Numbered from the stretch's first letter, positions 1 to 9,100 are shown. The stretch is 64,000 nucleotides of DNA from Cognatiyoonia sp965661665 (GCF_965661665.1 NZ_CBFIEO010000005.1:81192-145191); one strand, 5' to 3'. The notes: generated from the sequence alone by a model not told the origin. Numbers and translations are program-made.

Positions 1-312
1 TGGACCTTTGCAAAGGCGGTCCTGGGTAGAACAAAAGTGGGAAATGGTGTCAGCGCCGCAGCGATGAAGAACATGGCGCCCGGCCTCGTTGTCTTGCTCA
101 TCTACGTCTTTTGGGCAGCGAAGGGCCTTGGCTTTTACACAGCCACAACGATCGCTTTCTTCACCTTGGTGTCGCTCTACGATCCGGCGCCACACAAAGA
201 ACTCAAGACCTGGCTGAAACGGCTCGCCATCACGGCAGGTTTCATGCTGGTGATGTACGGGCTCTTCGCACAGCTCTTGAACGTCTTCACACCACGCGAA
301 CTCTTTTTCTGA
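1..312 (+). CDS. TctB-family subunit of a tripartite tricarboxylate transporter (3' part)
   Basis: The reading frame is open from the first base, so the true start lies upstream of the window. The visible ~100 residues contain two hydrophobic segments, one around PGLVVLLIYVFWAAKG and one around ITAGFMLVMYGLFAQLL, and end in a short polar tail. This matches the last two membrane helices of TctB, the small four-helix subunit of TTT transporters. A TctC receptor gene follows 37 bases downstream, which supports the assignment. TctB sits in the inner membrane with the large TctA subunit, whose gene is not in the window and may lie upstream. The family is fairly certain, the substrate is not; the downstream enzymes suggest a C2 sulfonate. 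Confidence 0.75.
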   Translation, partial: WTFAKAVLGRTKVGNGVSAAAMKNMAPGLVVLLIYVFWAAKGLGFYTATTIAFFTLVSLYDPAPHKELKTWLKRLAITAGFMLVMYGLFAQLLNVFTPRELFF

Positions 313-349
313 ACCGCAGCAGCGGCAGTTTAACCCTAGGGAGGATACA

Positions 350-1318
350 ATGAAAAAATGGATTGCAGGGGCCGCACTGGCCTTAGCGGCTATGACAGGA
401 ACAGCGCAGGCTGAAAGCCATGGCAGCTACCCAGAACGGCCAATCATGCTGATGGTCAGCTATGGCGCTGGTGGCGCGACGGATTTCCAAGCACGGATCG
501 TGACCATGACAGCAGGCAATGAGGATGCCCTCGGCATGCCCATCGCCATCGTCAACCGTCCGGGCGCGGGTGGCCGTGTCGGCTGGAACTGGTTCGCAAC
601 AGAAGCTGACGCCGATGGCTACACACTTGGCGCCTACAACATCCCACACTTTATCGCGCAATCGATCGAAGGGGGCGTGTCCTATTCCGCGGCTGATTTC
701 GAACCGATCGCAAACTGGGGCGCTGACCCAGCCGTCTTCGTCGTTGGCGCAGACAGCGAATTCAACTCCATGGAAGACGTCGTCAACTATGCGAAAGAAA
801 ACCCAGGCGGGCTGACATTCTCAGGCGCGGGTCTGTTTGTTGGCCACCACATCGCAGCGCTGCAGCTTGAGAAAGCGGCTGGCGTTAAACTGGCCTACAT
901 CCCGAACAATGCGGGCGGCGCAGGTGCAATGCGCGCTGTTATCGCGGGTGAGGTTTTGGGCGGCGTTAATAACCTGTCCGATGCCTTCCGCGCACAAGCT
1001 GCTGGCAACGTCAAAATCCTCGGCGTCTTTGACCTGGAACGGAACGCATTCCTGCCAGACGTGCCAACAATGATGGAGCAAGGCTACGACATCGACAACG
1101 CATCCGTGAACTTTCGCGGTGTAATGGTGCCAAAAGGAACGCCACAGGAAATCATCGATCATCTGGCAGCGATTGTCCCCACCATGTTCGAAAACGGTCG
1201 CGTTCAAAAGCGCATGAAGGCTGGCGGATCGCCCATGCACATCATGACACGCGACGAAGTGTTGGCGATGTGGGCGGCACGGCAAGAGACTCTGGAAGAC
1301 CTTCTCGAAGGCCTCTAA
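350..1318 (+). CDS. TctC/Bug-family periplasmic solute receptor of the TTT transporter
   Basis: A 322-residue protein begins with a clear Sec signal peptide (MKKWIAGAALALAAMTGTAQA) and continues with the Bug receptor pattern: a YPERPIMLMV-like first strand, a GAGGATDFQAR loop, an IVNRPGAGG loop and a conserved C-terminal helix. The start is preceded by a strong ribosome site (GGGAGGAT) six bases upstream. Bug receptors bind carboxylated solutes in the periplasm and hand them to TctAB. The gene follows tctB and precedes an acylating aldehyde dehydrogenase and a CoA ligase, so the ligand may be sulfoacetate or a related carboxylate; this is an inference from context. Length and domain content are normal and I see no damage. 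Confidence 0.88.
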   Translation: MKKWIAGAALALAAMTGTAQAESHGSYPERPIMLMVSYGAGGATDFQARIVTMTAGNEDALGMPIAIVNRPGAGGRVGWNWFATEADADGYTLGAYNIPHFIAQSIEGGVSYSAADFEPIANWGADPAVFVVGADSEFNSMEDVVNYAKENPGGLTFSGAGLFVGHHIAALQLEKAAGVKLAYIPNNAGGAGAMRAVIAGEVLGGVNNLSDAFRAQAAGNVKILGVFDLERNAFLPDVPTMMEQGYDIDNASVNFRGVMVPKGTPQEIIDHLAAIVPTMFENGRVQKRMKAGGSPMHIMTRDEVLAMWAARQETLEDLLEGL

Positions 1319-1383
1319 ACAACGTAGGGCGGCGCCGGTTTCTGGCGCTGCTCACACCCTATTTTAATGACTTGGACTTTGCC

Positions 1384-2784
1384 ATGACAGACCAGGCAAT
1401 CGCTGAGGTTGAAGCCATTGTTGCACGCGCACGAGCCGCGCAAAGCAAATTTGAAAACAATGGATCTCAGAAAGCATACGACAGGGCCGCAGAGGCCGCC
1501 GCTTGGGCCATCATGGAGCCGGCGCGGAACCGTCATTTGGCGGAATTGGCCGTGGAAACGACCGGTCTCGGCAACGTTCCTGACAAGATCACAAAGAACC
1601 ATCGAAAAACGCTCGGCTTAATGCGCGACATCAAGGGTGTCGCCACGTTCGGGGTCATCAAGGACGACCCCGCGACAGGCATTACAGAAATCGCACGCCC
1701 CATGGGCGTGATTGGCGCGGTTGTGCCTTCGACCAATCCGGGCGCGACCCCCGCAAACAACATCATCAATGCACTGAAGTGCGGCAACGCAATTGTCGTG
1801 TCCCCTTCACCCAAAGGCGTGCCCACGTGTGAGGCGCTCTTGGGATACATCAAGGCAGAATTCGACAAACTGGGCATCGACCGTAACCTGGTTCAAATGA
1901 TCCCCGGCCGCGGCTCGAAAGAGAAAACACAGCGCCTATTGGAGATCGCCGATCTGATCGTCGTCACCGGCAGCCAGAACAACGTGAAGCGGGCCTATAC
2001 CTCGGGCACACCGGCGTTGGCGGTTGGCGCAGGCAACGTGGCCGTCATTGTGGATGAAACCGCAGACCTTGCTGCTGCTGCTGAGAAAATCAAAGCGTCG
2101 AAAACCTTCGACAATGCCACCTCATGTTCGTCAGAGAACGCTGTCGTGGTCGTTGATGCGATATATGATGATTTCGTCGACGCGATGGCCCAGACCGGTG
2201 GCGCGCTCATCACGGATGAGACAAAGGTGACGTCAAAGCTTTGGGTCAAAGGACATCTCAACCCCCAAGCCATCGCACAGGATGCCGACAACATGATTGC
2301 AGCCCTTGGACTGACGGAGGAGGTGCCCGTAGGAACTGAATATCTCGCCGTTGAAACTAAAGGTATCGGGCCGAACCACCCGCTTTCGGGAGAGAAATTG
2401 AGCCGCGTGCTCACCGTTTACCGCGCCAAAGACTTTGACGATGCCGTGGACGTGACCCAAAAAATCCAACTGCACCAAGGCGCAGGACATTCTGTCGGCA
2501 TCCACTCAGCCGACCCATCCCGCCCAATGGTTCTGGCCAACGCCATCCCGACCAGCCGTGTGATCGTCAATCAAGCCCACACCTTCGCAACGGGCGGGTC
2601 GTTCACCAATGGCATGCCGTTTTCTCTTTCCATGGGATGCGGGTCATGGGGCGGCAATTCCATCGATACGAACCTGCACTGGCGGCACTTCATCCAAACC
2701 ACAAAAATCGTGCGTGAAATTCCGGCGAATGAACCTACGCTCGACGACATCTTCGGCCCCTACTGGGACGAGGCGGGCAAGTGA
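1384..2784 (+). CDS. sauS: CoA-acylating aldehyde dehydrogenase, probable sulfoacetaldehyde dehydrogenase SauS
   Basis: The 466-residue product is an aldehyde dehydrogenase of the acetaldehyde/EutE type. It has the cofactor-binding region VPSTNPGATPANN near residue 120, a GSQNNVKRAYTSG segment, and the catalytic cysteine in NATSCSSEN near residue 245. I chose the ATG at 1384 because the family starts near MTDQAIAEVEAIV; the frame is open further upstream, towards the end of the tctC gene, but without homologous sequence. No strong ribosome site is visible. SauS reduces sulfoacetyl-CoA to sulfoacetaldehyde with NADPH. The adjacent overlapping CoA ligase and the TTT receptor upstream make the sulfoacetate role the best reading, but another short acyl-CoA substrate is possible; the family alone does not prove it. 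Confidence 0.7.
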   Translation: MTDQAIAEVEAIVARARAAQSKFENNGSQKAYDRAAEAAAWAIMEPARNRHLAELAVETTGLGNVPDKITKNHRKTLGLMRDIKGVATFGVIKDDPATGITEIARPMGVIGAVVPSTNPGATPANNIINALKCGNAIVVSPSPKGVPTCEALLGYIKAEFDKLGIDRNLVQMIPGRGSKEKTQRLLEIADLIVVTGSQNNVKRAYTSGTPALAVGAGNVAVIVDETADLAAAAEKIKASKTFDNATSCSSENAVVVVDAIYDDFVDAMAQTGGALITDETKVTSKLWVKGHLNPQAIAQDADNMIAALGLTEEVPVGTEYLAVETKGIGPNHPLSGEKLSRVLTVYRAKDFDDAVDVTQKIQLHQGAGHSVGIHSADPSRPMVLANAIPTSRVIVNQAHTFATGGSFTNGMPFSLSMGCGSWGGNSIDTNLHWRHFIQTTKIVREIPANEPTLDDIFGPYWDEAGK

Positions 2785-4268
2785 AACTGTCGCGCACCAG
2801 CCCCCCGCAAGGGACCGTTCGGGATTGGCTCGACGCGCGCGCTGAAACCGAGGCGGTCGCCTTCGTCTTTCCGGAGACGGGCCGCACGCTCAGTTGGGCC
2901 ACACTCCGCGACGCCGCCCGCACACGCGCCGCTGGTTTGGCGGGGCTGGGAATTGAGCCCGGAGAAAGCGTCGCGATTGTTCATCCCAACGGAGAGGACG
3001 GAATCCTCGCGCTCTATGGCGCCCTTTACGGGGGCTACCGCGCGACCATGATCAACCTTGCCGCAGGCGCAGACGCGATTTCCTTCGCACTCAATCACAG
3101 CGGTGCGCGGTTTGCGTTTGTGCATGATAGCCACCAGGCGCTTGTCACGAAGGACACAGCACCAAACGTCACGGTCATCACCGACGACATGTTGCAAATG
3201 CAAGGGGCGCTCCAGCCGCTTGATGCAACGCAACACGCCTTGTTGATGTACACGTCCGGGACGACAGGGCAGCCGAAAGGGGTTGTACACACCCATGGAA
3301 GCCTACTTGCCGGCGGTTGGACCACTGCTGTAGCGCATGAACTCACACCGTCTGATCGCGGGTTCTGCGTGCTGCCCATCTATCACATCAATGGCCTTTG
3401 CGTGACGGTCATGGGTGCGCTGGTGTCAGGCGGATCGCTGGCGATGACAACACGCTTTTCCGCCAGTCAGTTCTGGGATCAGGCGGATCAGGCGCAGGTT
3501 ACGTGGTTCTCCGTCGTGCCGACGATTATCAGCCACTTGCTCCACAACAACAAAAACCCAAGCTCCGCAGTGCTTGAACGGACGCGCTTTGGTCGGTCCG
3601 CCTCCTCCGCGCTGGCAACAGAAACGCAAACAGCGTTTGAAGAGCGTTTTCAGGTGCCTATCATCGAAACGATGGGCCTGACGGAAACCGCCGCGCAAAT
3701 CCTGTCAAACCCCCTCCCCCCCCGCACACGAAAGATCGGATCGCCTGGTGTTGCCTTCGGCAATGAAGTGCGCATCGTCACCTCCACCTTCGAGGACGCG
3801 CCAAGACTGCAAGAGGGCGAAATTGTGGTCCGAGGGCCGAACGTGATGGCGGAATACCTCAACGATCCTGAGGCCACACAAAAGGCGTTCAAGGACGACT
3901 GGCTCAGAACTGGAGATTTGGGACATATTGACGAGTATGGGTATGTCTTCGTGACCGGACGCCTTAAAGAACTCATCATCAAAGGCGGCGAAAACATCGC
4001 ACCGCGTGAGATTGATGAGGTGCTCTATTCCCAACCCGATATTATAGAGGCCGCTGCCTTCGCCCGCCCCTGCACAAGCTATGGCGAACGGGTTGAGGCG
4101 GCCGTGAGCGTAAAGCCCGATTCAAAACTGACGGAGGCAGAATTAATCTCTATCTGTCATGAACGTCTGGGCACGTTCAAATCACCCGACAGCATCCATT
4201 TCATGAAAGAACTACCGAAGGGGCCGTCGGGCAAAATCCAGCGCCTGAAACTCGCGTCTTTGGTATAA
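2781..4268 (+). CDS. sauT: AMP-dependent acyl-CoA ligase, probable sulfoacetate-CoA ligase SauT
   Basis: The gene starts with GTG inside the stop region of the dehydrogenase gene (4-base overlap), so the two are translationally coupled. The 495-residue product belongs to the ANL superfamily: phosphate-binding loop LMYTSGTTGQPKG near residue 155, GLTE motif near 298, adenylate-binding aspartate in RTGDLGHID near 378, and the C-terminal catalytic lysine in PSGKIQR near 486. It would activate a carboxylate with ATP and CoA. Coupled to an acylating aldehyde dehydrogenase it would make a carboxylate-to-aldehyde route, as in SauT/SauS of Cupriavidus necator, where sulfoacetate becomes sulfoacetyl-CoA. 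The enzyme class is certain; the substrate is inferred from the neighbours. Confidence 0.72.
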   Translation: MKLSRTSPPQGTVRDWLDARAETEAVAFVFPETGRTLSWATLRDAARTRAAGLAGLGIEPGESVAIVHPNGEDGILALYGALYGGYRATMINLAAGADAISFALNHSGARFAFVHDSHQALVTKDTAPNVTVITDDMLQMQGALQPLDATQHALLMYTSGTTGQPKGVVHTHGSLLAGGWTTAVAHELTPSDRGFCVLPIYHINGLCVTVMGALVSGGSLAMTTRFSASQFWDQADQAQVTWFSVVPTIISHLLHNNKNPSSAVLERTRFGRSASSALATETQTAFEERFQVPIIETMGLTETAAQILSNPLPPRTRKIGSPGVAFGNEVRIVTSTFEDAPRLQEGEIVVRGPNVMAEYLNDPEATQKAFKDDWLRTGDLGHIDEYGYVFVTGRLKELIIKGGENIAPREIDEVLYSQPDIIEAAAFARPCTSYGERVEAAVSVKPDSKLTEAELISICHERLGTFKSPDSIHFMKELPKGPSGKIQRLKLASLV

Positions 4269-4284
4269 ATATCAATGCGGTACG

Positions 4285-5073
4285 TTAGTTTCTCGCCGCG
4301 CCAAAAGTGTCCTGCACGGTCGCTTCGCTGCTGGTGACGGTTAAGAACCCACCAATCTCGTCATAGTTCAGACTCGCGAAAACGGTGTCGAAATCAAACG
4401 TTGCATCACCGAAATCAGCATCCGTAAACGAATCTGAACTGACAGAGGTGCCACCAGTAAGACCGCCGCTGTTCGCGGCAATACCATTGATCCGGATGCG
4501 CTGGCCACTTGTCGCTGTGGGGTCGTTTGTGCAAACTTGCTCAAACCCAAGAGCATGACCTATCTCATGGACAAGCACGCTGTAAGCGAAGGTGTCAGGT
4601 TGAGTATTGTCGTACTCATCCGCCTCGGATGTGTCGTCATTCGTCAAAAAGACATTGACATCGTCCAACCAGCCGTAAGTCGTATTGCCTGCAAAATTGT
4701 CCCACGAAAGGTAGGTAATGCCTTTGGTGCCAAATCCGACGCTATTGGGCACCGCTGTCCCGAACTGTATATCCGCCTCCAATCCATCTGGATTCTGAAC
4801 AAATGTCACGTTCGCAAAGGTTTCTAACATCGCGAGTATGTTTTGGACAGCTGCTTCTTGAGCGGCCCACATGGCTTGAAATCCAGTAATATCGAGATCC
4901 GAACCAAAGGGCCGGAAGGTCATAAAGCTTTACGAGATTGTAACCGGCGTGCCCGGTTGGTTGGCCCTGTGCCACAACGAAACACCGTTTGTGTAAAAGT
5001 CTTGATCAATTAACAGGCCATCAATACGCCTGTCACCACTTTCAACCTTCACACTTGAACACTCCAAGAGCGT
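4285..5073 (-). pseudogene. Decayed M10-type zinc metallopeptidase
   Basis: An uninterrupted 212-codon stretch (4285-4923) encodes a matrixin/serralysin-like catalytic domain with HEIGHALGFEQ near its middle. In the same frame, an ochre codon at 4930-4932 separates it from SGDRRIDGLLIDQDF...LWHRANQPGTPVTIS, which is recognisable as the N-terminal start of the same domain (the stop replaces a Tyr-like position before SFMTFRP). A further in-frame TGA at 5074-5076 ends the open region upstream. The third zinc ligand of the metzincin motif HExxHxxGxxH is Gln here, so even the readable part is unlikely to be an active protease. No RTX repeats or secretion tail follow. The gene is probably dead; the original enzyme would have been a secreted peptidase. 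Confidence 0.75.
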
Positions 5074-5229
5074 TCATTGTGCATCCGAGTTTGTCAAAAC
5101 GGCAAAAATATGTCTCATCCTTGCCCCTCAGCTCGTCCGAAAGCAACAGACGAAAGATAATATAATCATACTATCTTGGCCTCCAGCTCATCATGTCTAT
5201 AACCCTCCCCGAGACTAGGAGCGAGCAAA

Positions 5230-5817
5230 ATGCGCACAGCCAAGATCACGCGGAAAACCGCTGAAACGGATATCAGTGTTGAGATCAACCTCGACGGCAC
5301 CGGTGATTATGACAACCAGACGGGCGTTGGGTTCTTCGACCATATGCTCGATCAGCTGTCGCGCCACGCTCTGATTGACATGAAAATCCGCGCCAGGGGC
5401 GATCTGCACATCGACGACCACCATACTGTTGAGGATGTGGGCATCGCCTTGGGCCAAGCGCTCACCGAAGCGGTTGGCCACAAGAAAGGCATCGTGCGCT
5501 ATGGCTCTTGCCACTTGGCAATGGACGACGCGCAGGTGCGCTGTGCGCTCGACCTCTCAGCTCGGCCCTATCTGATCTGCAACCTCGACCTGCCGTTTGG
5601 CAAAATCGGCACGTTCGACACTGAATTGGTGCGTGAATTCTTCCAAGCGCTCAGCACCCACGGCGGTATCACGTTGCACATTGACAAAATCCACGGGTTC
5701 AACGCGCACCACATTGCGGAAGCGGCTTTCAAAGCCGTCGCACGGTCCTTGCGCGACGCGCTGGAAACCGATCCGCGCAAAGCGGACGCCATCCCATCAA
5801 CTAAGGGTGCGCTGTGA
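5230..5817 (+). CDS. hisB: Imidazoleglycerol-phosphate dehydratase
   Basis: The 195-residue product dehydrates imidazole glycerol phosphate to imidazole acetol phosphate, step six of histidine synthesis. The family signatures are present: GFFDHMLDQLSRH near residue 36, the manganese ligands in HIDDHHTVEDVGIALGQ near residue 65, and the mirrored second half with HAFE-type HHIAEAAFKA near 162. It is the monofunctional form, without the phosphatase domain found in enterobacteria. An AGGAG ribosome site lies seven bases before the ATG. hisH follows with a 4-base overlap. The length is normal and no defects are visible. Confidence 0.97.
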   Translation: MRTAKITRKTAETDISVEINLDGTGDYDNQTGVGFFDHMLDQLSRHALIDMKIRARGDLHIDDHHTVEDVGIALGQALTEAVGHKKGIVRYGSCHLAMDDAQVRCALDLSARPYLICNLDLPFGKIGTFDTELVREFFQALSTHGGITLHIDKIHGFNAHHIAEAAFKAVARSLRDALETDPRKADAIPSTKGAL

Positions 5818-6452
5818 CCACCGTTCTGATCGATTACGACAGCGGTAATCTACATTCAGCGCAAAAAGCCTTCGAACGAATGGCGGCGCTGGTTGGCGGC
5901 GGAGATGTGATCGTCACTTCCGACTCTGACCTCGTGGCCAAGGCCGACCGAATTGTGCTGCCCGGCGACGGCGCGTTCCCGTATTGCCGGGGGGAGCTTT
6001 TTGGCCGCAAAGCCTTGGCCGAAGCGATGATCGAAGCGGTTGAGAAGCGCGCCGTGCCGTTCATGGGCATCTGCGTTGGGATGCAAATGCTTGCCACGAC
6101 GGGGCATGAATACGAAGAAACCGCTGGCCTCGGCTGGATCCCCGGCGACATTCGTCGCATCGCACCCAGCGATTCTGCGCTAAAAATCCCGCATATGGGC
6201 TGGAATGACCTCGTGATCACGCAAGCGCATCCCGTTCTGGACGGCGTTCAAACCGGCGATCATGCCTATTTCGTGCACAGCTTCGCCATGGATGTCGCAG
6301 AAGACGCGCACCTTTTGGCGCATGTCGACTATGGCGGCCACGTCACCGCAATTGTCGGCCGAGACACGGTCATCGGCATGCAATTCCACCCAGAGAAAAG
6401 CCAAGAGGCGGGCTTGCGCATGATCGGCAACTTTCTGCGTTGGAAGCCTTAA
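5814..6452 (+). CDS. hisH: Imidazole glycerol phosphate synthase, glutamine amidotransferase subunit
   Basis: GTG start overlapping the hisB stop by four bases. The 212-residue class I amidotransferase has the nucleophile cysteine in GICVGMQML near residue 84 and the His-Glu pair in MQFHPEKS near residue 193. HisH hydrolyses glutamine and channels ammonia to HisF, whose gene lies about 2.6 kb downstream in the same direction. The genes inserted between hisH and hisA (transglycosylase, decayed PqqD-like gene, DUF2147 protein on the other strand) split the pathway into two transcription units. Confidence 0.97.
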   Translation: MTTVLIDYDSGNLHSAQKAFERMAALVGGGDVIVTSDSDLVAKADRIVLPGDGAFPYCRGELFGRKALAEAMIEAVEKRAVPFMGICVGMQMLATTGHEYEETAGLGWIPGDIRRIAPSDSALKIPHMGWNDLVITQAHPVLDGVQTGDHAYFVHSFAMDVAEDAHLLAHVDYGGHVTAIVGRDTVIGMQFHPEKSQEAGLRMIGNFLRWKP

Positions 6453-6510
6453 CAAAGGTGCAGCACTGATCCGTCTCCGCTAGTCTTGCGACTAAAACGC
6501 GAGGCACATC

Positions 6511-6966
6511 ATGGATCGGCGCATATTCCTTCTCGGGACACTGGCACTCACAGGCTGCGGACGGCGGCGCACGACTGTCTCGAACGCTGTGCCACTATAC
6601 CCGAACGAGACACCAGAACTGCGCCGACTCATCAACAAATACGCCCGCGTCCACGACATCCCCGTCACCCTGCTCCACCGCGTCATCATCCGCGAAAGCA
6701 CCCACCGCCCCTGGGCCCGCAACGGCCCCTACTACGGATTGATGCAAATTCTGCCAGAAACCGCCCACACAATGGGCCATCGCGGTCCTGCGGACGGGCT
6801 TTTGGACGCAGAAACCAACCTCAAATACGCAGGTAAATACCTGCGCGGCGCATGGCTCCTCTCCGACGGCAGCGAAGAAACCGCCGTCATGTGGTACGCG
6901 CGGGGCTACTACTATGAAGCCAAACGCCGCGGGATGTTGGTGGAGACTGGATTGCGGCCCGACTGA
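6511..6966 (+). CDS. Lytic transglycosylase-like lipoprotein (SLT domain)
   Basis: The 151-residue product starts with a short lipoprotein signal: charged MDRR, a hydrophobic stretch and the lipobox LTGC, predicting acylation at Cys16. The rest is a compact SLT/lysozyme-like fold: catalytic glutamate in VIIRESTHRP near residue 60, YGLMQILPETA near residue 74, a LLDAETNLKYAGKYL motif and a final ETAVMWYARG helix. Such proteins cleave peptidoglycan glycan strands in the periplasm. It is shorter than classical transglycosylases but complete for the family of small SLT lipoproteins seen in roseobacters. The gene lies 58 bases after hisH and may be co-transcribed. Confidence 0.85.
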   Translation: MDRRIFLLGTLALTGCGRRRTTVSNAVPLYPNETPELRRLINKYARVHDIPVTLLHRVIIRESTHRPWARNGPYYGLMQILPETAHTMGHRGPADGLLDAETNLKYAGKYLRGAWLLSDGSEETAVMWYARGYYYEAKRRGMLVETGLRPD

Positions 6967-7094
6967 GCGCACGTTTCCAATTTGAAACCATTTCTTTTGC
7001 TTGAATTTTGAGCAGTCCGTCAAAAATATGACGCAATCATGAGTATTTGTGACCCGGTACTTAGGTCCACTCCCCTACGTGAATGGAGCACGAA

Positions 7095-7798
7095 ATGACC
7101 AAGAAATCCACCCCTTCCGAAATTGTGGAGCATCTCTAAAGACACGCGGGGCCGTCCAACGCGCAATACCGGCACATTAATGCCCCGAAATCGCGCCGTT
7201 CGGCACACTGGCCCTGATCAAGGCTTTCGTATCCCTGCATAGGGAGGAAGATGGTGCCGCATTACTAGAGACGCAGTCCCGCGGCATCATGCTGGCGCAA
7301 CTCCTAAAGCAAAACTTTGCCTGCAACGAAGACGCCAGTTTTATTTTGACAACCCTGTTTGAGCTCGCGGGCTCGGTTCCAGCCTTCAAACTGACTTACT
7401 TAGACGTGGGCAAGGCCTGCGACACCCTGACAGACAATCTCAAAAACCTTCCCACCCCACCAACGATCAAAGCGGACGCGACCTCTACCGCCGCGAACGC
7501 TCGCCCCCACCCCATCAACAAGCTCGCCGCATTGATCCGCAGCCCTGACGCAGAAACACGCGAACTTGACGGTGAGCTTTTTGTAACTAACCACGACCAA
7601 ACCCGCGTGTTAAACCTCAATCAAGACGCATCAATGATCTGGATTCTGCTGGAGGAACCGGCGACCGAGGAAGACGCAGTAACCATCATCCAGACAGCAT
7701 TCCCCGACACAAACCCCGCCGAAATCAAGGCCGATACCGAACGGGTCTTCGCCCAATTCCGAAAAACGGGCCTCGTCATCGCGTCAGATGCAATCTGA
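7095..7798 (+). pseudogene. Decayed PqqD-like protein gene
   Basis: The 3' part (from about 7560) encodes a clear PqqD-type domain, LDGELFVTNHDQTRVLNLN followed by a winged-helix region ending FAQFRKTGLV. PqqD domains bind precursor peptides for radical SAM or other modifying enzymes. A good ribosome site (GGAG) precedes an ATG at 7095, but that frame stops after 14 codons at a TAA and continues out of frame with the PqqD part; the second frame is open from about 7179 with no proper start. An ATG at 7289 could still give a 169-residue protein, so residual expression is possible. No modifying enzyme or precursor gene lies nearby, which fits an orphaned, degrading gene. Confidence 0.55.
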
Positions 7799-7803
7799 GC
7801 CAC

Positions 7804-7834
7804 AAAAAAAGGGGGCGAAACCGCCCCCTCTCAA
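7804..7834 (-). terminator. Rho-independent terminator of the DUF2147 gene
   Basis: On the minus strand the stem GGGGGC/GCCCCC is followed directly by seven T, at 7805-7811. It lies 22 bases after the DUF2147 stop codon. Confidence 0.85.
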
Positions 7835-7855
7835 AATCCAAACGAGCTTGTCAAC

Positions 7856-8248
7856 TTAGCTCGCACGTACCCAGTTCTGGCTTGCACAGAACAGACCACC
7901 GGCCACACAGCCCTTCAGCTCCAAACGGTCGCCGGTGACTTTCATCTTGCCGATATAGATCTTGTTGTTGGATGGACGCCAAACCTGACCTGCGTATGTG
8001 CCGTCGCCGTTTGGCACCATGTCAATCACAAGCGTCTTGCCGATGTTTTCAGATTCGTACTCTACGCCACCGTCTTGGAATGTCCGCTGGATCACGCCGC
8101 AATAGGCATTGCCGCACTGAGAAATGACAACATGCGCAAACGCGCCATCATCAGGTTCCGTCTGCCAGATGCCAACGGCTGCGTCCTGAGCGGCGGCTGC
8201 CGTCGTAAACCCAAAAACAGCGACTAGCGCCAAAAGTACCTTTTTCAT
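7856..8248 (-). CDS. DUF2147 family secreted protein
   Basis: The 130-residue product has a signal peptide (MKKVLLALVAVFGFTTAAAAQ) and a DUF2147 domain: IWQTEPDDGAFAHVVISQCG, YCGVIQRTF, then the ending GKMKVTGDRLELKGCVAGGLFC and WVRAS. I start it at 8248 because a GGGAGGAG ribosome site stands a few bases upstream; the frame is open further but without homologous sequence. Proteins of this family are periplasmic lipocalin-like beta-barrels of unknown function. Four cysteines in two C-x-n-C pairs could form disulfides. It sits on the opposite strand between the two his segments, an arrangement common in Rhodobacteraceae. Confidence 0.85.
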   Translation of the reverse strand: MKKVLLALVAVFGFTTAAAAQDAAVGIWQTEPDDGAFAHVVISQCGNAYCGVIQRTFQDGGVEYESENIGKTLVIDMVPNGDGTYAGQVWRPSNNKIYIGKMKVTGDRLELKGCVAGGLFCASQNWVRAS

Positions 8249-8382
8249 AATTCGCTCCTCCCTTGAGTGATGCCGCACCATGCCAACTGCGGTGCGGGCC
8301 AATCAAGTATGACGTTGGGTCCGTTGCAATTCTCCGCCGTGCTTGCGATAGGGACGCTCAGACCACCTGAAAGGGCCCCACC

Positions 8383-9099
8383 ATGATCCTATACCCCGCC
8401 ATTGACCTCAAAGACGGACAAGCCGTCCGGCTCGTGCACGGCGACATGGATCAGACAACCGTCTTCAACCACGACCCCGCCGCCCAAGCGAAAGAGTTTG
8501 TGGCCGCCGGTTGCCAATGGCTCCACCTTGTCGATCTCAACGGCGCGTTTGCGGGCGAACCCGTCAACGCAGCCCCAGTTGAGGCGATCCTCAAAGCCTG
8601 CCCCGTGCCTGCCCAACTCGGCGGTGGCATCCGCGACCTCGCAACCATTGAGCACTGGATCGACAAAGGCCTAGCCCGCGTGATCCTCGGCACTGTTGCC
8701 GTCGAGAACCCCGATCTGGTGCGCGAAGCGGCCAAGGAATTCCCTGGCAAAGTTGCGGTCGGCCTTGATGCCCGCAACGGCTTTGTGGCCACACGCGGCT
8801 GGGCGGAAGAAACCAATGAGCTGGTCATCGACCTCGCCAAATCCTTTGAGGATTCGGGCATCGCTGCCATCATCTACACCGACATCCTCCGCGACGGCGC
8901 GATGAAAGGTCCCAACGTTACCGCGACCGAAGCACTCGCCCGCGCTGTCAGCATCCCTGTGGTCGCCTCTGGCGGCGTCTCCTCCATCGACGACCTCAAG
9001 GCTCTGAAAGACACTGGCGTCATTGCAGGTGCGATCTCCGGCCGTGCGCTCTATGATGGGGCCATCGATCTCACATCGGCGTTGGAGATGCTGGCCTGA
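8383..9099 (+). CDS. hisA: Phosphoribosylformimino-AICAR phosphate isomerase
   Basis: A 238-residue TIM barrel with the HisA start MILYPAIDLKDGQAVRLVHGD, where Asp8 is the catalytic base. The second catalytic aspartate sits in YTDILRDGAMKGPN near residue 132 and the phosphate-binding loop in VVASGGVSS near 180. It converts ProFAR to PRFAR, the substrate of HisFH. hisF follows after one base and hisE overlaps hisF, so hisAFE form one operon. Confidence 0.97.
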   Translation: MILYPAIDLKDGQAVRLVHGDMDQTTVFNHDPAAQAKEFVAAGCQWLHLVDLNGAFAGEPVNAAPVEAILKACPVPAQLGGGIRDLATIEHWIDKGLARVILGTVAVENPDLVREAAKEFPGKVAVGLDARNGFVATRGWAEETNELVIDLAKSFEDSGIAAIIYTDILRDGAMKGPNVTATEALARAVSIPVVASGGVSSIDDLKALKDTGVIAGAISGRALYDGAIDLTSALEMLA

Positions 9100-9100
9100 C

